Positions 23,766 through 35,157 of a stretch of 64,000 nucleotides of DNA are shown in pieces. The stretch covers positions 181,351,239 through 181,415,238 of the forward strand of contig CM060953.1 in assembly GCA_030765055.1 (NCBI GenBank), written 5' to 3'. The stretch's first letter is position 1. Every line of letters starts with the position of its first letter. This stretch comes from Mantis religiosa. Taxonomy: Eukaryota; Arthropoda; Insecta; Mantodea; Mantidae. The notes beneath the pieces were generated by a model, which saw only the letters and a program-made list of their open reading frames with translations, was not told where the DNA came from and did no database searches. A program made the translations under genes and the position numbers.

Positions 23766-25005
23766 TAAGGGTATGTATGACTGAAATTTCATGAAAATCG
23801 TCAAAATAACGATTTTTTTTATTTTAATTCTATAAAATAATTTAGACATTCCCGAATGTGAAAAATGCATAATTTGCCTCCGGACGCCATTTTAAATGCT
23901 TATTTAAATGTCGGTGGCCTTTAAACTCTGTCAGAGTCACGCCCTCTTTTGCCTACATCCACATTGTCTGTTTTCCATTCTTAAATTTGCAATTCAAGAA
24001 AAGAAAAATAAGGCTTTCAGACAAAATAGTTCCTAAAATGTTGCCAATATATCAGAGGCTGGCTTCTACAACATTACTAGATAGGTGCAAAACAGGAAAA
24101 ACACAGAATGCCAATGAATCTTTGCATCATGTCATATGGAATAAGTGCCCAAAGGAAGTTTTCATATCAAAACAAAAATTGGATCTTGCTGTTATTAAAA
24201 GCATCAGTGAGTTTAACATGGGTAGTGTTAAGTCATTGGAGCTGCAGCAAAATATCAGAGGTGAAAGTGTAGTAGACTCAGCAAGGAAAACTTCAGTCCA
24301 GCGAGATCAGACTCCTATCCTGCAAAGCAAGAAGCGAAGTTGTGCAGAAGAAAAGCAACATCTAAAGAAGAAAAAGGTGGAAAAAGCAGCAACAGAGGAG
24401 AGGAAAAAGAAATCTGAGGGTCCAACCTATCAGCCTGGTGGATTTTAATGTGAGTTATGCAATCAAATCTTTAATCGCTGTTTTCTCAATGTCCATATTT
24501 TCAGCATTTTTCTTCCTGTAAAATGCTCCTTGCGATGCAGTTTTTGTACTACATTCATGAAATTTCCTACACAGGTTCAGAATATCATGAGGAATAGAAA
24601 CTGCCCTAGGTTTTATTGTGAAATGTATATAAGCATACAGTTTTTATTTTCAAACACAAAACTTACAGTTTTTTAGACAAAAAAGAATATTTGTAAATTA
24701 AAAATTTTTGTGACCTAAACTAAAGGAGACAGAGAAAAACCCAGAGCAATTTCAAAAAGTGTGTGTATTATGAACATAGGGTTAAAATATTAGACCAAAA
24801 TTCAAAATATTTTGTCGCAAGGAACTTTTTAGTGACGTAACAAAAAACATACACAATTTATCATAATTTCTAAACTGCAGGAGAAAAATGGTTTAAATTT
24901 AGGTTGTAACATGTTTACATTATACTACACCTATGGTGTAAATTTGAAAAAGCTAGCATTATTAGTTCAGAATTTGAAAATTTCAGTCATACATACCCTT
25001 AAAGT
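23766..25005 (+). mobile_element. Mutator-like element with matching terminal inverted repeats
   Basis: The left end aagggtatgtatgactgaaa (from 23768) is the inverse of the right end tttcagtcatacataccctt (to about 25003). The interior carries a plus-strand transposase C-terminal frame at 23987-24448. AT-rich flanks inside the element are shared, inverted, with 25340-26052. At about 1.24 kb it is internally shortened. A clear target duplication was not found. Confidence 0.7.
23987..24448 (+). pseudogene. Mutator-like transposase C-terminal fragment
   Basis: A 153-codon frame with CKTGKTQNANESLHHVIWNK then CPKEVFIS, matching the 14.6-kb copy. A basic, lysine-rich tail follows (SKKRSCAEEKQHLKKKKVEK) and the frame ends GPTYQPGGF. 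The catalytic DDE region is not present, so it cannot be an active transposase alone. The first ATG is probably just an internal codon of the ancestral protein. Confidence 0.6.
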
Positions 25006-25063
25006 TGGCATGCCTCGACCTTCAGTTGTTTTTAGGCGCGTTCATTGCTGCTAAATCTATCTC

Positions 25064-25305
25064 TTTATACCTATGACTGAGCCCGGCTCGGTAGCGTAGA
25101 TGGTAGCGTGTCTGCCTCACGCTCAAGAGGTCCCGAGTACGAATCTCGGTCAGGGTGAGTTACCTGGATAAGGTTTTTCCGGGGTTTTCCCTTATCCTTC
25201 AAAACGAATGTTGGGCAACTCTAAGCTCCATGGACCCTGGACTCATTTGAGCACCATTTCACCCAATTCATTCACAGTCCGATATAACTTAACGTTGGGG
25301 CGGAC

Positions 25306-25337
<32 letters not shown>

Positions 25338-26052
25338 CCTATGACTGAAAATTGGAAATCCTGAACTAAAAACACTAGCTTTTTAAGATTTATACCACAG
25401 ATGTAACTTAGTGCAAATATGATACGGTCCAAATTTTGTTAATTTTACTTTGATAATTCGGAAAATATTGTCAAATTTATTTATTTTTGGTTACGTCACC
25501 AAAAAAGTCCCTTGCGACAAAATAACTTAACTTTTGATCCAATATTTTAACAGGTTCCCAATACAACCAGGTTTTGAATTTGCCCTAGGTTTCTCTGTGT
25601 ATCAATAACTTTCGGCTCCAGAAATTTTTGGTTATTAATATGACTTTTTTCCCCCCAAAATGTTCAAATTTTGGAGTTTTGAAGCAAAGAAAGTGTGCTT
25701 AAATGAATCTTACAATAAAACCCAGGGCAATTTCTATTTACTGTGTCTCTATCAACGTGTGTAGAAAGTTTCATTAGTCTAACACCAAAACTGCGACACA
25801 AGTAGCATTTTAAATGACGAAAAATGCTGAAATTTTCAATAGCTAGAAAACAAGGATAAAGACTTGGAATTCAAATCTAAAACTAGTATTCATGTAACTT
25901 TCAAACTACATTAGAGCATTTAAAAATGGCTTGCGCTGGCTATTTAAGCATTCTTTGGATTCAGGAATGCTTACACTATTTTATAGACTAAAAGAATGAA
26001 AAGGTGATTTTTTGAAAATGTTCATGAAATTTCAATCATACATATCCTTATC
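25064..26052 (-). mobile_element. Second Mutator-like element (no ORF), split by a SINE1
   Basis: The right end ttcaatcatacatatcctta and left end acctatgactgaaaattgg are decayed versions of the 23766-25005 ends. Interior blocks such as gtcccttgcgacaaaat correspond in reverse to attttgtcgcaaggaac at 24811. It is non-autonomous. The left end is interrupted by the SINE at 25081-25337. Confidence 0.6.
25081..25337 (+). mobile_element. SINE1, full length with 11-bp target duplication
   Basis: Complete SINE1 from gcccggctcggtagcgtaga to cttaacgttggggcggacgt and a 25-base poly(A). Flanking CCTATGACTGA occurs at 25070-25080 and 25338-25348, a perfect target-site duplication as expected for LINE-driven retroposition. 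Confidence 0.95.
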
Positions 26053-26317
26053 TGAACACTGTACAGCCACTGAAAAAACTAGCTAACCTAATCGTCCGTA
26101 GCTGTTGTGTTCATTTCGAATGTTTTTCAACTAGCTGGCTTAATATAGGTTCGGAATACAAGCTGGAACGTTCTGAAAAGGGAATATTCCCGAGCGGACA
26201 CAACCATTGTCTTGCCCGACTACTGTTCAGTCAATAGGACCTATTGGTTATTATGCGCTAATCCCTCCACCGCAGTGACGATACCTATATAAATTAAAAG
26301 TGTGTCACATAAACATG

Positions 26318-26462
26318 ACGCTCGTCTCATAGCGTAGGTGGTAGCGTGTCTGTGTGACGTTCAAGAGGTCCCGAGTTCGAATCTCAATCAGGGTGAGCTA
26401 TCTGGTTAAGGTATTTTCTGGGGTTTTCCCCTTATCCTGAAAGATGAATGGTAACTGTAAGC
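26318..26462 (+). mobile_element. SINE1 5' half
   Basis: The head is catagcgtaggtggtagcgtg, the B box gtcccgagttcgaatctcaa, and the body runs to gaatggtaactgtaagctca, where the SINE2 head begins. Either it was truncated or SINE2 inserted here. Confidence 0.85.
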
Positions 26463-26463
26463 T

Positions 26464-26665
26464 CACCGAGCGGGATGGCTTTAGCGGTTTCATCTGTGAC
26501 CCGAATTCGGGAGGTCCAGGTTCGATTCCCGTGGCCATCCTACCTGACTCTTGGGTTTTTCGGGGATTTTCCCGGGTCGCTAGGTAAATGCTGGGTAGGT
26601 TAATAACATCTCCCGAATTTCCTGTCCCACAATTTCATCAATTCCCACCATTATCAATCATGTTA
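26464..26665 (+). mobile_element. SINE2, near full length
   Basis: tRNA-like head: accgagcgggatggctttag (A-box side) and gtccaggttcgattcccgtg (B box). The body (cgggtcgctaggtaaatgct, cccgaatttcctgtcccaca) is unlike SINE1. The 14251 copy shares only the head. Confidence 0.8.
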
Positions 26666-26689
26666 CAGCATCTCTCATTTGGTGGTCTC

Positions 26690-27165
26690 TTTCAGCGTAG
26701 AGTGCCGGCGGAAGAAGTCTCGGTGCTGCATGGCAGGATGATATGCTCTAGGTAAAACTTCCTTCACAGGTAGGACGGTCTCTGGTCTCCGAACGTGGTC
26801 TGGTGGAGCTGTTTTTGAACCACATTAGGGTGAGATGCCGGTTGTTCTAGCCTTCCGGGGAGTTTCCAATTGGTAAAGCGTAGGAACCATGGCTTCGGCA
26901 TTGTTGTGGCTTCTTGCGACAGCCATTCTAGGTCCTCTCGCCTCACTTGGGGGAATAGATATAACAGACCAAGTTTGGACCTCTGTGCCGAATCCCCTAT
27001 GTAGCATAGTCCGCTCCTGTCCAGACATTCCTTAAAAAAAGCAACCTTATCCAGCTAGCTCACTCGCTATTTATGTCTCACTGAGAAACATAGGTACAAC
27101 AGACCAAGTCTGGATCTCTGTGCCGAATCCCCTCAGTAGCGTAGACCAGTACAAACATTCCTGGA
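26690..27165. repeat. Unclassified GC-richer repeat with an internal duplication
   Basis: The block acagaccaagtttggacctc...tgtgccgaatcccct at 26960-26998 is repeated at 27091-27135 (acagaccaagtctggatctc). Short minus-strand frames have no recognisable domain. Confidence 0.45.
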
Positions 27166-27167
27166 AA

Positions 27168-27252
27168 AAATTTTATCCAGGTAATTCACTTGCTACTATC
27201 CAGATAGAGTGGGGCAGACACGCTACCATCTATGCTACAGAGGTGAGCTGAA
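27168..27252 (-). mobile_element. SINE1 head fragment (minus)
   Basis: Contains aaattttatccaggtaattc and gcagacacgctaccatctat, the complement of the SINE1 head; the B box is damaged. Confidence 0.65.
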
Positions 27253-27404
27253 AGGTTCCCTTGCAATAACCGCTAAACTATATAACCCTAGCGCGATTAT
27301 AATCAATATCGATCACAGAAAACACTTCTGTAAGACTGTAAAACATGAAGGAAAAATGCAATTTTTAGAAATACATGCTCTTATTAACTTAAACCATGCC
27401 TAGG

Positions 27405-28018
27405 TAGCGATCTCTACCAACATTCCTACACAATGTTGCCAAATCTTAAACCTCTAAATTGTTGTCTGAAACATTTTTTTTCTAAATCCTAAAAATACCA
27501 TTTCTCTAATATTCAGAACTGTGCCCACATGATTTAGTAACTGCATCTTTCTGAGCATAAATACTTTCCAGGTTAGCCACAAAGGTTTACTAATGGTATT
27601 TTCCTCAATTCGCTAACTCCTTTTCACGACAAAATCTTATTTCTTGCATATCTACAATGTGCATTGATTTTAGCATATGGAAATTATTTATTATAATTAT
27701 TTATTCACTTTCCTAGCATTTTTATAAGATTGTTCAATGTCCTTAAATAGTTTCGGTATCACGGTTTGTTATACAAAAATCATGTACAATAAATAAGACT
27801 TCACTGGCTATTTCCAGATTTTTAAGACCTATATTTAACTTACTATGCAAGTATCTTAACCACATGCCTAAGGGGCAGATTTTTATGAGCCAAAAAATGG
27901 AAAATATGCATGCATTTGACCTAAAAATAGCTTAAATATGGCTTAAAAAGACTAAAATATGACATTATCACTTAGTGATTTATTGATCATATTACATTGG
28001 CAATTAAACTTTAATTAT
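27405..28018. other. No recognised feature
   Basis: AT-rich sequence before the mariner boundary; no gene or named repeat seen. Confidence 0.4.
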
Positions 28019-28074
28019 TATGAGGGCTAATCAAGAAAGATTGAGACTGACTTTTTCACAGCTGTTTATTACTG

Positions 28075-28911
28075 GTTGGTTGGTTGCTAATGCTCATGGA
28101 GTTGGAGAATTTCCATTTTCCTTCTGGCCTCCCAATAACGTGTGACTAGTTGTGCTGTCAGTTCTCCATCTGTTTTTGTCAGGGCACTACACTGGAGCAG
28201 ATGATCTCCGTCCATCAATGAGTTCGGGTCCCTATACAGTGTGCAGGTCGGGGATTCAAAAATATTAACCCTGTGTAGATGAGCGGCCAAACAGTCATGG
28301 CCAATAATCAGTCGGAAGATGGCAACAGTACTGCTTCTTGGGTAGTCTGGGAGGGGATTTTTACTTCCTTGTAGAATTTTCCGTGGCTGGTTGGTACTTT
28401 TTTCTTTGCATTCTTCTTTCCAGAATAAGTTGATTCTATTGTTTATATGTAGTTTTGATGTGTGGAATGAGTTCTTTTGTTGGCAGCTTTGTTTTATTTG
28501 TGTTCCTTTTTTTGCCAGGGAATCTGCTATTTCATTGCCTGTAATTCCACTTTGTAGTATTCCTAATGTACTGTAAATTTCAAGTATTCTATTGTTAGGG
28601 TACAGTGAGGATAGGGCTTGAAGTGCTGATTTAGAATCGCTTAGAATCACTGCTTTAGAGAAAGAGTTCACATGGCTAAAGAGTTGTTTCAGCGAGGTGT
28701 TGATTGCTTCTAATTCTCCATCATAGTGGCTTGCTAGTGTGCCCAAACAGATGTAAAAATTGAATATTTTACTATGTATTCCTGCTCCAGCATAACTTTC
28801 TTTGTCAAATAGGGAGCCATCTGTGTATATGTGTAGCCATGAGTCTTTTGGATAATAAGTTTCAATTGTTTCTAGAGCTAGCATTTTAAGTGTTTTCTTA
28901 GCATTTTAAGT
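28075..28911 (-). pseudogene. LINE-B fragment: RNase H and C-terminus with CCAA tail
   Basis: The minus-strand frame 28087-28884 (265 codons) has RNase H motifs in order: YTDGSLFDK (Asp), HYDGELEAI (Glu), LSDSKSAL (Asp) and GNEIADSLAKKG (Asp). The usual W-x-PSHxGI segment before GNE is shortened, so a small deletion damages the fold. The tail region GHDCLAAHLHR...LLQCSAL is the LINE C-terminal region. The 3' end is a short CCAA repeat. It is flanked by the duplication GTTTATTACTG (28064-28074 and 28912-28922), so this is a 5'-truncated insertion into the mariner. Confidence 0.88.
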
Positions 28912-28922
28912 GTTTATTACTG

Positions 28923-29545
28923 CAATTCAATGTTTGCATGATCTTTTTCAAAGTAGTCCCCTCCTAATTCAATGTACTTTTTATAGCGTCTCTGCCAGTC
29001 CTTGAACACGTGCTGCAGACCATTCTTTGTCACGTCCTTGAGAATTGCCTCACTTTTCTTGAGCACTGCTTCAGAGTTCTCAAATCGAATACCCCTAAGT
29101 TTTGCCTTTAGTGATGGGAATTAAAAGAGTCAGAGGGTGCAAGATCGGGGCTATAAGGTGGATGTCGTAGACAGGTAATGTTGAATAGAGCCAGAAACTG
29201 CAGGACTTGATTTGCGACGTGAGGCCGTGCAATGTCATGATGAAGTCGCCAGCCAGTCCGAGAAAGCTCTGGTCGTTTCTTTGCAATGTACTTCCTCAGT
29301 GTAGCCAATACTGACGTGCAGTATGCTGCTGTAACAGTACTGTGAGGGGGAACTGCATGCCTGATAAATCACTCCATTACAGTCAAAAAATGTGATCACC
29401 ATCACTTTCCCTGCAGATGGAACAACTTTTGCCTTTTTTGGTGTTGGAGAACTTGGCGATTTCCACACTGTACTGGCTTGTTTTCTTTCAGGATCATAAT
29501 GATGCAGCCATGACTCATCACCGGTGATAATCGAAGCTTAAGGGT
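28923..29545 (-). pseudogene. mariner transposase fragment (DD34D type)
   Basis: The minus-strand reading in two frames: SPTPKKAKVVPSAGKVMVIT then FFDCNGVIYQ (second Asp), TLRKYIAKKRPELSRTGWRL, HHDIARPHVANQ (usually HDNARPH) and PPYSPDLAPSD (third Asp). The C-terminus ends near 28925. Frameshifts lie near 29300 and 29130. The N-terminal HTH and first Asp are missing, so it is inactive. Confidence 0.85.
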
Positions 29546-29889
29546 ATTCGATTTGAGAACTCTGAAGCAGTGCTTAAGAAAAGTGAGGTGATTCTCAAGG
29601 ACCTGACAAAGAATGGTCTGCAGCACATGCTCAAGGATTGGCAGAGATGCTCTAAAAAGTGCATTGAAGTAGGAGGGGACTGCTTTGAAAAAGATCATGT
29701 AAACATTGAAATGCAGTAATAAACATCTGTGAAAAACAATCAGTCTTAGTCTTTGTTGATCAGCCTTCGTAGTTGTTCGTGCATAACATTTTTAATTGCT
29801 TCTGCAGAAAAAAAACTCTACCTCTTAATTCAGTACTTCATGGAATCTGTAAGTTTAAAAAGTCCTAAATTAGAGAAGAATAATTCAGA

Positions 29890-30290
29890 GAAATAAAATA
29901 TTCATACCTGGGGGTTAGTTTTCATCAGCAGCAAAGTTACCTTAAATAACATTGAGTATTTTTAGGTTGTCAAGCTGGATGCCCCTTCTAGCGTCAGACA
30001 GAATGTTCTTATATCTGGAGAAACTACATTCCACATGAGGTTATAGGTGCATAAATATTTTCTTAAAAAAAGATTTAAAGCTGACATTATTTAATTTTTT
30101 AAAGGAATATTTGAAGTTACAATTATTTTGCAAAACTCCACACAACATTCTGAATGGGTATCTGCAGAAGCTGCAGTTGAAGAGGAAGCTGCGTCAAACA
30201 TCAGCAGCTGCCTACTTTTGATGGAGGAAGTTGTTTTAAACATTTCTGAATTTAGCAGTTTCAATATATTGTTGTACATTAAATTGCTTT
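29890..30290 (-). pseudogene. hAT/CGGBP1-like transposase C-terminal relic
   Basis: Minus-strand 30091-30279 reads SRQLLMFDAASSS...CVEFCKIIVTSNIPLKN, the linker typical of CGGBP1/hAT-related proteins. Further on (about 30040-29930) CSFSRYKNILSDARRGIQLD matches the hAT dimerisation motif (V-E-R-S-F-S-x-Y-K). The middle is deleted and stops intervene, so this is a decayed transposon-derived gene. Confidence 0.6.
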
Positions 30291-30394
30291 TTCTTTTTTG
30301 CCGATACTTTCACTTACAATATTTACAATACAAATTATTAAACACCACATATTAAAAACCTTCTCCCCAAACTCTCGAACAAAATGTCTTAAAA

Positions 30395-30625
30395 ATTCAG
30401 TACCATAGCTGAAATTTGAACCACAGATCTCCTGCTCTCCGTGTGGTTGCTCTAAACCACTGAGCTACTATGGCCAATATGCCGACATGACACTAAATTC
30501 TCCAACTGACTCATGTTTCTCGGTAGACCACTAGAGGTTCTCATATGTTATGAGATATGCACGTTTTTGTGGCGACTTACTATGCTGTAAGTACTTGAGT
30601 CCCAGGCTTCATAGTTAAACCACTA
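30395..30625 (-). repeat. tRNA-like foldback repeat (minus)
   Basis: The tRNA-like block near 30404-30476 (ctgaaatttgaaccacagat, ctaaaccactgagctactat) is followed by the shared accactagaggttctcat flank. It forms an inverted pair with 30650-30960 across a spacer of about 30 bp. Confidence 0.75.
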
Positions 30626-30649
30626 TGTTTTTATTTCCAACAATTTACC

Positions 30650-30960
30650 TGCAAATAAAAGCATAGTGGTTTAACTTTGAAGCCAGGGACTTAAGTACTT
30701 ACAGCATAGTAAGCCGCCACAAAAGGTGAGTGTCTTGTAGCATATGAGAACCCCTAGTGGTCTACCGGGAAACACAGTCTGTTGGAGAATTTAATGTCAT
30801 ATTGTTGGCCATAGTAGCTCAGTGGTTTAGAGCAACCGCACGGAGAGCAGGAGATCCGTGGTTCAAATTCTGGCTATGGCGTTAAATTTTTCAGTCTGGC
30901 TCTATTCATCCAAACCATAGCCTACACACAGCTAGTGTGGAAGAAATGATTATTTCCAAA
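30650..30960 (+). repeat. tRNA-like foldback repeat (plus)
   Basis: Inverted partner of 30395-30625: cccctagtggtctaccggga, then gtagctcagtggtttagagc and ccgtggttcaaattctggc (B box), and the terminal ctagtgtggaagaaatgatt. Confidence 0.75.
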
Positions 30961-31389
30961 AATTTCTTAATTTTATACTTTCAGAACACGTTTTTATAGG
31001 CATGGTGACATCAAACTAACTGAGGACTCAATAGAATGTAAAAGAAACTTTCAGAAAGTTGATGGAGATGGGGGTGGTAAAGTGGAGGGAACAAGCTTTA
31101 AACCTGTTGCCAAACAAAGAGGGACGTGTGACAATCCATTCAACGTTGAGTTCCTTGTGCTGTACGAACATTTGCTACATGCTAAAGGAACCTTCGAAAA
31201 ACACGTGGGCAGTGCTGCTGGCGACATTTATACATATGCAATGTTGATTTATTTTTGTTCTAATTGGCTGTTGACTACACAGTAATAGTCCCCAAGATAT
31301 GACCAGAATATGACTATTGTGGAAATAAGCATAAATATGAGAGAGTATCGTAAAGCTTTAGTTATCACTCTTTAAAAAATGTGATAGAG

Positions 31390-31965
31390 AGCTTTGTTGA
31401 TATGCACTAGTTATTTCTTCTCTATGTAGTCTCCATTGAGATTTACACATTTTCCCAGCACTTCTTGACCTTCCAAATACCTTGATTGTGGAAGTCGGCA
31501 TTTTTAGACTTAAACCACTCCTCCACTTTATTAATGATATTTGTGTTGTCAAATAGGCGACTATGCAATGGATTCTTCATTTCTGTAAACAAGAAAATTC
31601 ACTGGGTGCGAGATCAGGCAATAAGGCGAATGCTGCAGGATCTCAAAGCCATATTCCCTTGTTTTGTCAACTGCAACTTGAGATAAATGAGCTGGAGCAT
31701 TTCAGCCAGAAGACGAATGCCTCTGGAGAGCACACTGCATTGTTTCTTAATCAGTTCTGCTCGTAGCTTTTCCAAAAGATTGCTGTAGTATCTGCCAATG
31801 ATAGTTTAACCCTTGTAAAGATATCTGTAAGGATGACTCCACGACAGACCCAGAAAATTGAAAGCATGACCTTCCCAGCTGTATCACAGTTCTTACTCAT
31901 TAAGAATATCAGAATTTGTGTTTTAATGAGATCTACATAATTTTGCATTAAGTTCTTGGTCCATT
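31390..31965 (-). pseudogene. mariner transposase relic (second family)
   Basis: Minus-strand pieces: KNCDTAGKVMLSIFW then VCRGVIL (the catalytic Asp of FWDxxG is now Val), ADTTAIFWKSYEQN, and further on CVNLNGDYIE near 31410. There are several frameshifts and stops. It is the SETMAR-like mariner layout. Confidence 0.7.
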
Positions 31966-32516
31966 TCATGGTTTAATAACTATACAAAATTATGCAAAAT
32001 TCATTAGCTTGAGGAAATTTTTCACAGCTATGCACAGAAAATTAAAAATATACATTTTCTGTGTCAAATATATACCTTAAACATATGGTATTTTGTTCAA
32101 AATCATTATATACATTTTTGAGAAAGTAAATAATAATAACAAACAATTTTCCACAATGGTTGATTTGGAGTGCAATAATTTTCTTGAATTCTTGGAAGAG
32201 TTTTTACTTAAATGCCAAGTTTGGTTTAAGAGATTTTTCATTTTTGAGTTATGCTATTCAAAATACATATACATGAACCTTTTTTCTTAATTATATTTAT
32301 TTTCTCAACTCACAGAGCTCAAAACTTGTATTTACAGTGAAATCAAGATATGAAATTTTTGGATGGTATACGATAATTCTTCCGCTTGCTAACAGAAGAA
32401 AAAGTAAAATTCCAACATGTTACAACCATTAGACTCACTCTACCTATTGTAACTTATTTTCTTAGCTATTTACAGCAAACTGTTCAAGAAAAAGCTTATT
32501 TTTCTATCTTAAGTTA

Positions 32517-32853
32517 ACCACTGGCGCAACAGCCCTAAGAGGGCCAATGTCTACCAACCCGACTGCCGGTCTCACGCCCACTTACGCACGGCAGAGGTGG
32601 GCGATCATCCAACTGATACGGGGAGGAGATGTGGTCAGCATCTCAGCATACCCCAGCTGGAATGTTGGTTTTTGTGACCAGGGCCGCTTACCTAGCATAA
32701 GCTCCTCACTTTCCTCACGATGCTGAGTGGGAACCGATCTATACCCGGGACCTAAAATCCGCACCCCATGGGTGGGATTGAACCTGGGCCACTTTCAGTG
32801 GCCAGGGACCAAGGCGTGCTGCCTTAGCCCGCTACGCCACGGCGCAGGACTTA
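32517..32853 (-). mobile_element. tRNA-derived SINE, GC-rich (family 5), minus
   Basis: Minus-strand head: ccgtggcgtagcgggctaag (A box) and ggcccaggttcaatcccacc (B box), followed by a GC-rich body of about 250 bp that ends near aaccactggcgcaacagcc. It stands out from the AT-rich flanks. Confidence 0.7.
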
Positions 32854-33104
32854 TTTTTCTAACTATTACGTGTTAAATATCACAAATACTGGTTTGATGC
32901 TTTCGATACCCATTCTGTTGTAGCTTTACAGGATCTTGTCATGGGAGCTTAGTTATTTAGAAATATAACATGGTAAAAAGTCTTGAAGTTCATATCCTAT
33001 TTATGGCATTGAAAGTTTGTTTGGTTCTATCTTTCTAACTTTAGCGTACATGCTATTTAATTAACAATGATTATCTAATTATGCTTAACTATGAAGCCTA
33101 AATG

Positions 33105-34535
33105 CAGCAAAACCTGCCTTCAATGGACCCCTGGTTAAGCGGAGATCTGTCTTAAACAGAAATATTTCTTGGTCCCATGAATTTAGTGGTGAAAAACATG
33201 CTCAATTCCCCTTTATTCAATGGAAACTGTCTTATGCAGACAATGGAAATCGAAGTACACATTTTAACAGAAAATTTTCAGGAACCCAGTGAAAATGTCC
33301 ATTGTCTGCTCTAAGTATGCGATGTTTCAATTGAAATTGCTGCTATGGCTGCTACCTATCGAGGAGAGAGATGTGCTAATGAGGTACAAATACTGAGAAA
33401 TCTGTCACAGTCATCCTTCAAAGCATAGTTAAGCATAACGACAGCGCAACAGTACATCTCTAAACTTAAGCAAAGGTGGTGGTTTATTTCCTCAGTCACC
33501 ATGGCTTTGAAAACAAGAATTGTACTAGATCTTAATAGGAGAGTCAAAGTGATTTATGCGAGAGAAAGAGAGAAATTGAGTATTACTCGACAGAGCGTTG
33601 AGGTGTATTGACTTCCATGTGACCAGTGCTGCGATTGCCCCTTATTAAGTCTTATCTGGTCGATTAGAAGAGTGAAATATTAGTAACTTGACGTACAGTA
33701 AGTTACGAAACACAAATAGAGCGATTGGAAGCTGCGTGTGCCTATATGATATGTTTTCTCATGCCTGCCGATGTATGGCACATTGCTGTCCAGAAGACAT
33801 GATTACATCTGAACAGAGTATACATACACAGGACTCACCATGTATATGCGATAAGCTGAGGTAAACATCTCTGTGTTGCAAATTTTTTCTGATGTCTTCT
33901 CACTTTGCCATGTAGTACAAAGCAGATCATGAAAGTGTTCAATGCAGGCAAAACTCAACTTTACGACATTCTGAAGCAGTAGGAAAATTGTGGTAATGGG
34001 AAAATATAGAGGAAACTAAGAAAACTTAAAACCAGAATGTTAATGAAATAGTGTGGGAGCGGTTCGTTAGTGATAAGGCAAAAAATCACCTCATATCAAG
34101 GCTATATTATAGGACTATGCCAGAAAAGTAACAGAAAGACTGGGCAAGACTGAATTCAAAGCATCTAATGGATGGTTGGAGAATTTCTGAAAAAGACATG
34201 ATAGTTTTTAATGAGTTATGTGTTGAATTGACTGACATTAACACTGAAACCATTGCTGATTGTACTGTTAAATTATCTTCAATAATCAAAGGTTATGAAC
34301 CAGAAAAATAGCAAATGGTAATGAGACAGGGCTATTCTTCTGTGCATTACTGAATAAATCATTGTGTTTAAAAAGTGAGAAATGCTTGGGAGGAAAATTG
34401 TTCAAGGAAAGTTTGTTTGTTTTCCTATGTGGTTTTATGTCAGGTGAAATGGAAAAACCCCTTCATTAAATGGAAATCTGTCTTCAATGGAAATTTTCAA
34501 GGGTCCTATTCAATTCCGCTGGAGAGGTTTTACTG
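33105..34535 (+). mobile_element. pogo/Tigger-type DNA transposon, decayed
   Basis: The left end cagcaaaacctgccttcaat and right end ggagaggttttactg are Tigger-type termini (consensus CAGTAAAACCTC). Subterminal gtccattgtctgc/aatggaaatctgtct repeats occur at both ends. The plus strand carries a broken transposase. Confidence 0.75.
33500..34440 (+). pseudogene. pogo/Tigger transposase pseudogene
   Basis: The plus strand starts MALKTRIVLDLNRRVKVIYA (HTH start as in Tigger/jerky proteins), then KQIMKVFNAGKTQLYDILKQ (centromere-protein-B-like HTH). It continues with WEWFVSDKAKNHLISR, MDGWRISEKDMIVFNELCVE and LSSIIKGYEPEK. The following DDE start should read NADETG but is interrupted by stops near 34310. 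Many stops and frameshifts make it non-functional. Confidence 0.78.
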
Positions 34536-34607
34536 TACTTACTATACTAAACGCTTTCAAAATGAAATTGAGAATATGGTCTACCTGGAATAATTTGAGT
34601 CAGCTAG

Positions 34608-34737
34608 AGAATTTAATGTTGTGCTGGCATGTTGTGTTAAGTAAGAGCAACAGAATGGTAAGCAGAATATCCATGATTCAAATCCTGGCCAATGGGATTC
34701 AATTAAAAGGTACTGCAATGTTCTAGTGGGCAGAAAA
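34608..34737 (+). repeat. tRNA-like repeat fragment
   Basis: The segment agagaatttaatgttgtgct...ccatgattcaaatcctggcc is the 3' half of the tRNA-like repeat, with a B-box-like gattcaaatcc. Confidence 0.55.
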
Positions 34738-35047
34738 GCATATGTGAGTGCGCACATCATACATTTTTAAACTGCATTCCTATTTAAAGGAATCCAGCCC
34801 AGGTTAAAAATTTACTACTTCATTTTATAGACCAACAATGTTTCTAAATGTTCTTGTATATGGTGAGAAGAGTTACTTCATGAATAAGGATATTTCAATG
34901 GTGAAAGAAAAAATACTAATTCTTCTGGTTAGTCAGTATATTTAGCTCTGATTTACAGTATCTGCATACAAAGTGGGTTCTTGTATATATGACAGCACTG
35001 TATTCAGTTAACACCTCTACTCACTTCTTTTGCTCACCTAACAGATT

Positions 35048-35053
35048 TTTATT
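35048..35053 (-). terminator. Polyadenylation signal of NDUFA13
   Basis: AATAAA on the minus strand (tttatt on plus), about 105 bases past the stop codon. This is a suitable distance for the transcript end; no other AATAAA lies nearer the stop. Confidence 0.6.
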
Positions 35054-35157
35054 ATAAAATTCAGCAAAGTCCAAGCAATACGATTTCTCAAAAACTGGAT
35101 GCTATCTACAATGCATTTGGAGCACACACTTTAAGTTCTACAATTTCAGAAGTGTTC

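Larger units (their letters stand above)
28021..29769 (-). mobile_element. mariner element with nested LINE and folded-back C-terminus
   Basis: The left end tgagggctaatca and right end gatcagccttcg are inverse terminal repeats bounded by TA (28019-28020 and 29770-29771). Just inside, gattgagactgac and cacagctgtttatt pair with aataaacatctgtg and caatcagtcttag. The minus-strand transposase lies at 28915-29545. A second, inverted copy of its C-terminal 160 bp runs on the plus strand at 29544-29730. A LINE fragment is inserted near the left end. Confidence 0.8.
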
